Assembly: GCA_015657535.1 (NCBI GenBank)
Contig: JADHZB010002046.1
Coordinates: 1 to 17,701 of the forward strand
Source: Nephromyces sp. MM_2019
Taxonomy: Eukaryota > Apicomplexa > Aconoidasida > Nephromycida
Length of the DNA stretch: 17,701 nucleotides
Direction of reading: 5' to 3'
How positions within the stretch are numbered: position 1 is the stretch's first letter; each line of letters starts with the position of its first letter. Below, one piece after another: positions 16,854 through 17,701 of this stretch. The notes under the pieces are model-generated. The model had not been told where the DNA came from. It saw only the letters and a list, made by a program, of their open reading frames with translations, and did not search any database. The translations under genes and the position numbers were made by a program.

Positions 16854-16865
16854 GTGTATATACAC
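16854..16865. repeat. Dispersed palindrome GTGTATATACAC (copy 7)
   Basis: This copy lies 44 bases into the presumed first intron of the helicase gene, directly after TTTACCAG. It is fully self-complementary over 12 bp. Confidence 0.8.
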
Positions 16866-16942
16866 TTATGTGGGCGAAAGGTTTATATAAACTTACGTGT
16901 ATGTGCAAAAGATGAATTTGCACTCGTATATGCGTGTTGCAG

Positions 16943-16954
16943 GTGTATGTACAC
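16943..16954. repeat. Dispersed palindrome GTGTATGTACAC (copy 8)
   Basis: This copy lies 89 bases after copy 7 in the same intron, directly after GTTGCAG, with CAG...CTG outer symmetry. The pair lies close to the 5' end of the gene. Confidence 0.8.
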
Positions 16955-17701
16955 TGGTTAGAATGCATTTAATATCATATATGTGTGGTTGTATAGATCT
17001 CAAAGTAAGGTGTTTTATGTGCATATGTATAAGATTTAAATGTTTATAGTGTCTAGGTGTGTATGTGTGTCTGTGATATTGCATTATCGTTTCTGTGTGT
17101 AAGCGACTCGAGTAGAGAGATGTGTGCACGCCCTGCATGCGTCCACACTCTTTTCAAGTATACGTGATGCATGTGCGCAATAAATATATACATTATTCCC
17201 TGCAACAGTTTCGTAGGTTATTTTGCTTGTGTGTGTGTATCTTCTATGCTTAAGATATATGAGCTAAGAAGAAGCTTGGTTACTCAGTATGCCTTATAAA
17301 TCCCCTTTCATATACTCTACGTAGGCTTCTTTTATTCACAAACACGCACCATAGCAACACACTACGCACTGCAAAAATCTGGACATCGACACACACACAC
17401 ACACCCACACATACTTGTATGCACACACCCACTAAGATGCACTCACACAAAAACACCAGCACCTAATAAGATACACCCACTCGCACACACACACCCACAC
17501 ACACATCCCTGCTCACACTCACACACATTCCTGCTTAATGTTTACCACAGCATAAGCCTTTTTCTACTTATTATGGTTTCCTTTTGATGCGTCTAGTTAC
17601 TTCTGCTCTTTCGTTTTGATCTTGTATCTTTTGTGTGTCCATTTCCCACTCTTTCCTAGATGCTGCGCTATCTACGCATCTCAAGTTATAGCCCCCCCCC
17701 C

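Larger units (their letters stand above)
16810..17701. other. Partial first intron of the DDX47-like gene
   Basis: TG-rich sequence with two palindrome copies runs to about 17110. A mixed AT-rich stretch follows, then CA-rich DNA at 17384-17520, and finally T-rich unique sequence ending in poly-C (17692-17701). No helicase motif can be read in any frame. As in CCT6 intron 6, the intron starts TG-rich and turns CA-rich later. Confidence 0.65.

Noticed and set aside
1..17701. tRNA, rRNA, transposase or terminal inverted repeats of a mobile element
   Set aside because: No T-loop or A/B-box pair, rRNA core sequence, transposase motif or long inverted repeat with target duplication was seen by eye; a covariance-model scan would be needed to exclude small RNAs.

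Overview
The window is nuclear DNA from an intron-rich eukaryote. Three housekeeping genes can be recognised from conserved protein sequence, and each coding block is broken by GT/AG introns. Introns and intergenic DNA are dominated by TG/CA dinucleotide-rich sequence, short minisatellites and polypyrimidine/polypurine tracts, while exons are ordinary unique sequence. The protein sequences and this style of simple-repeat-filled introns suggest an alveolate, perhaps a coccidian-like apicomplexan. That is an inference with low confidence, because nothing here fixes the taxon. The window begins in (AC)45 and ends in poly-C, with one N in a poly-G run, as a contig broken at simple repeats would.

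Layout. 1-90: microsatellite. 203-266: probable last exon of an unidentified plus-strand gene. 267-4560: TG/CA-rich non-coding DNA that probably includes the CCT6 promoter and a 5'UTR intron. 4570-10042 (+): CCT6, the zeta subunit of the cytosolic chaperonin TRiC/CCT, in nine exons (535 aa, all phases consistent). 10043-12754: repeat-rich spacer between convergent genes, with a possible minus-strand exon. 13789-12755 (-): SmD2, a core snRNP protein, in three exons (109 aa). 13790-16590: divergent spacer with pyrimidine and purine tracts and fragments of a possible unidentified plus-strand gene. 16591-16809 (+): first coding exon of a DDX47/Rrp3-type DEAD-box RNA helicase, whose remainder lies beyond the window.

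The three genes act in protein folding, splicing and rRNA processing. They form no operon and are not obviously co-regulated. The most unexpected signal is a dispersed 12-bp palindrome, GTGTANNTACAC. It occurs eight times in introns and spacers, never in a recognised exon, and at two places extends to perfect arms of 8-10 bp. Other points of interest are 5' splice sites that merge into TG microsatellites, an intronic 71-bp minisatellite carrying four consensus-like donor sites, and an intron whose two halves are TG-rich and CA-rich and could fold on each other. I found no clear new multi-gene system, CRISPR array, mobile element or tRNA.
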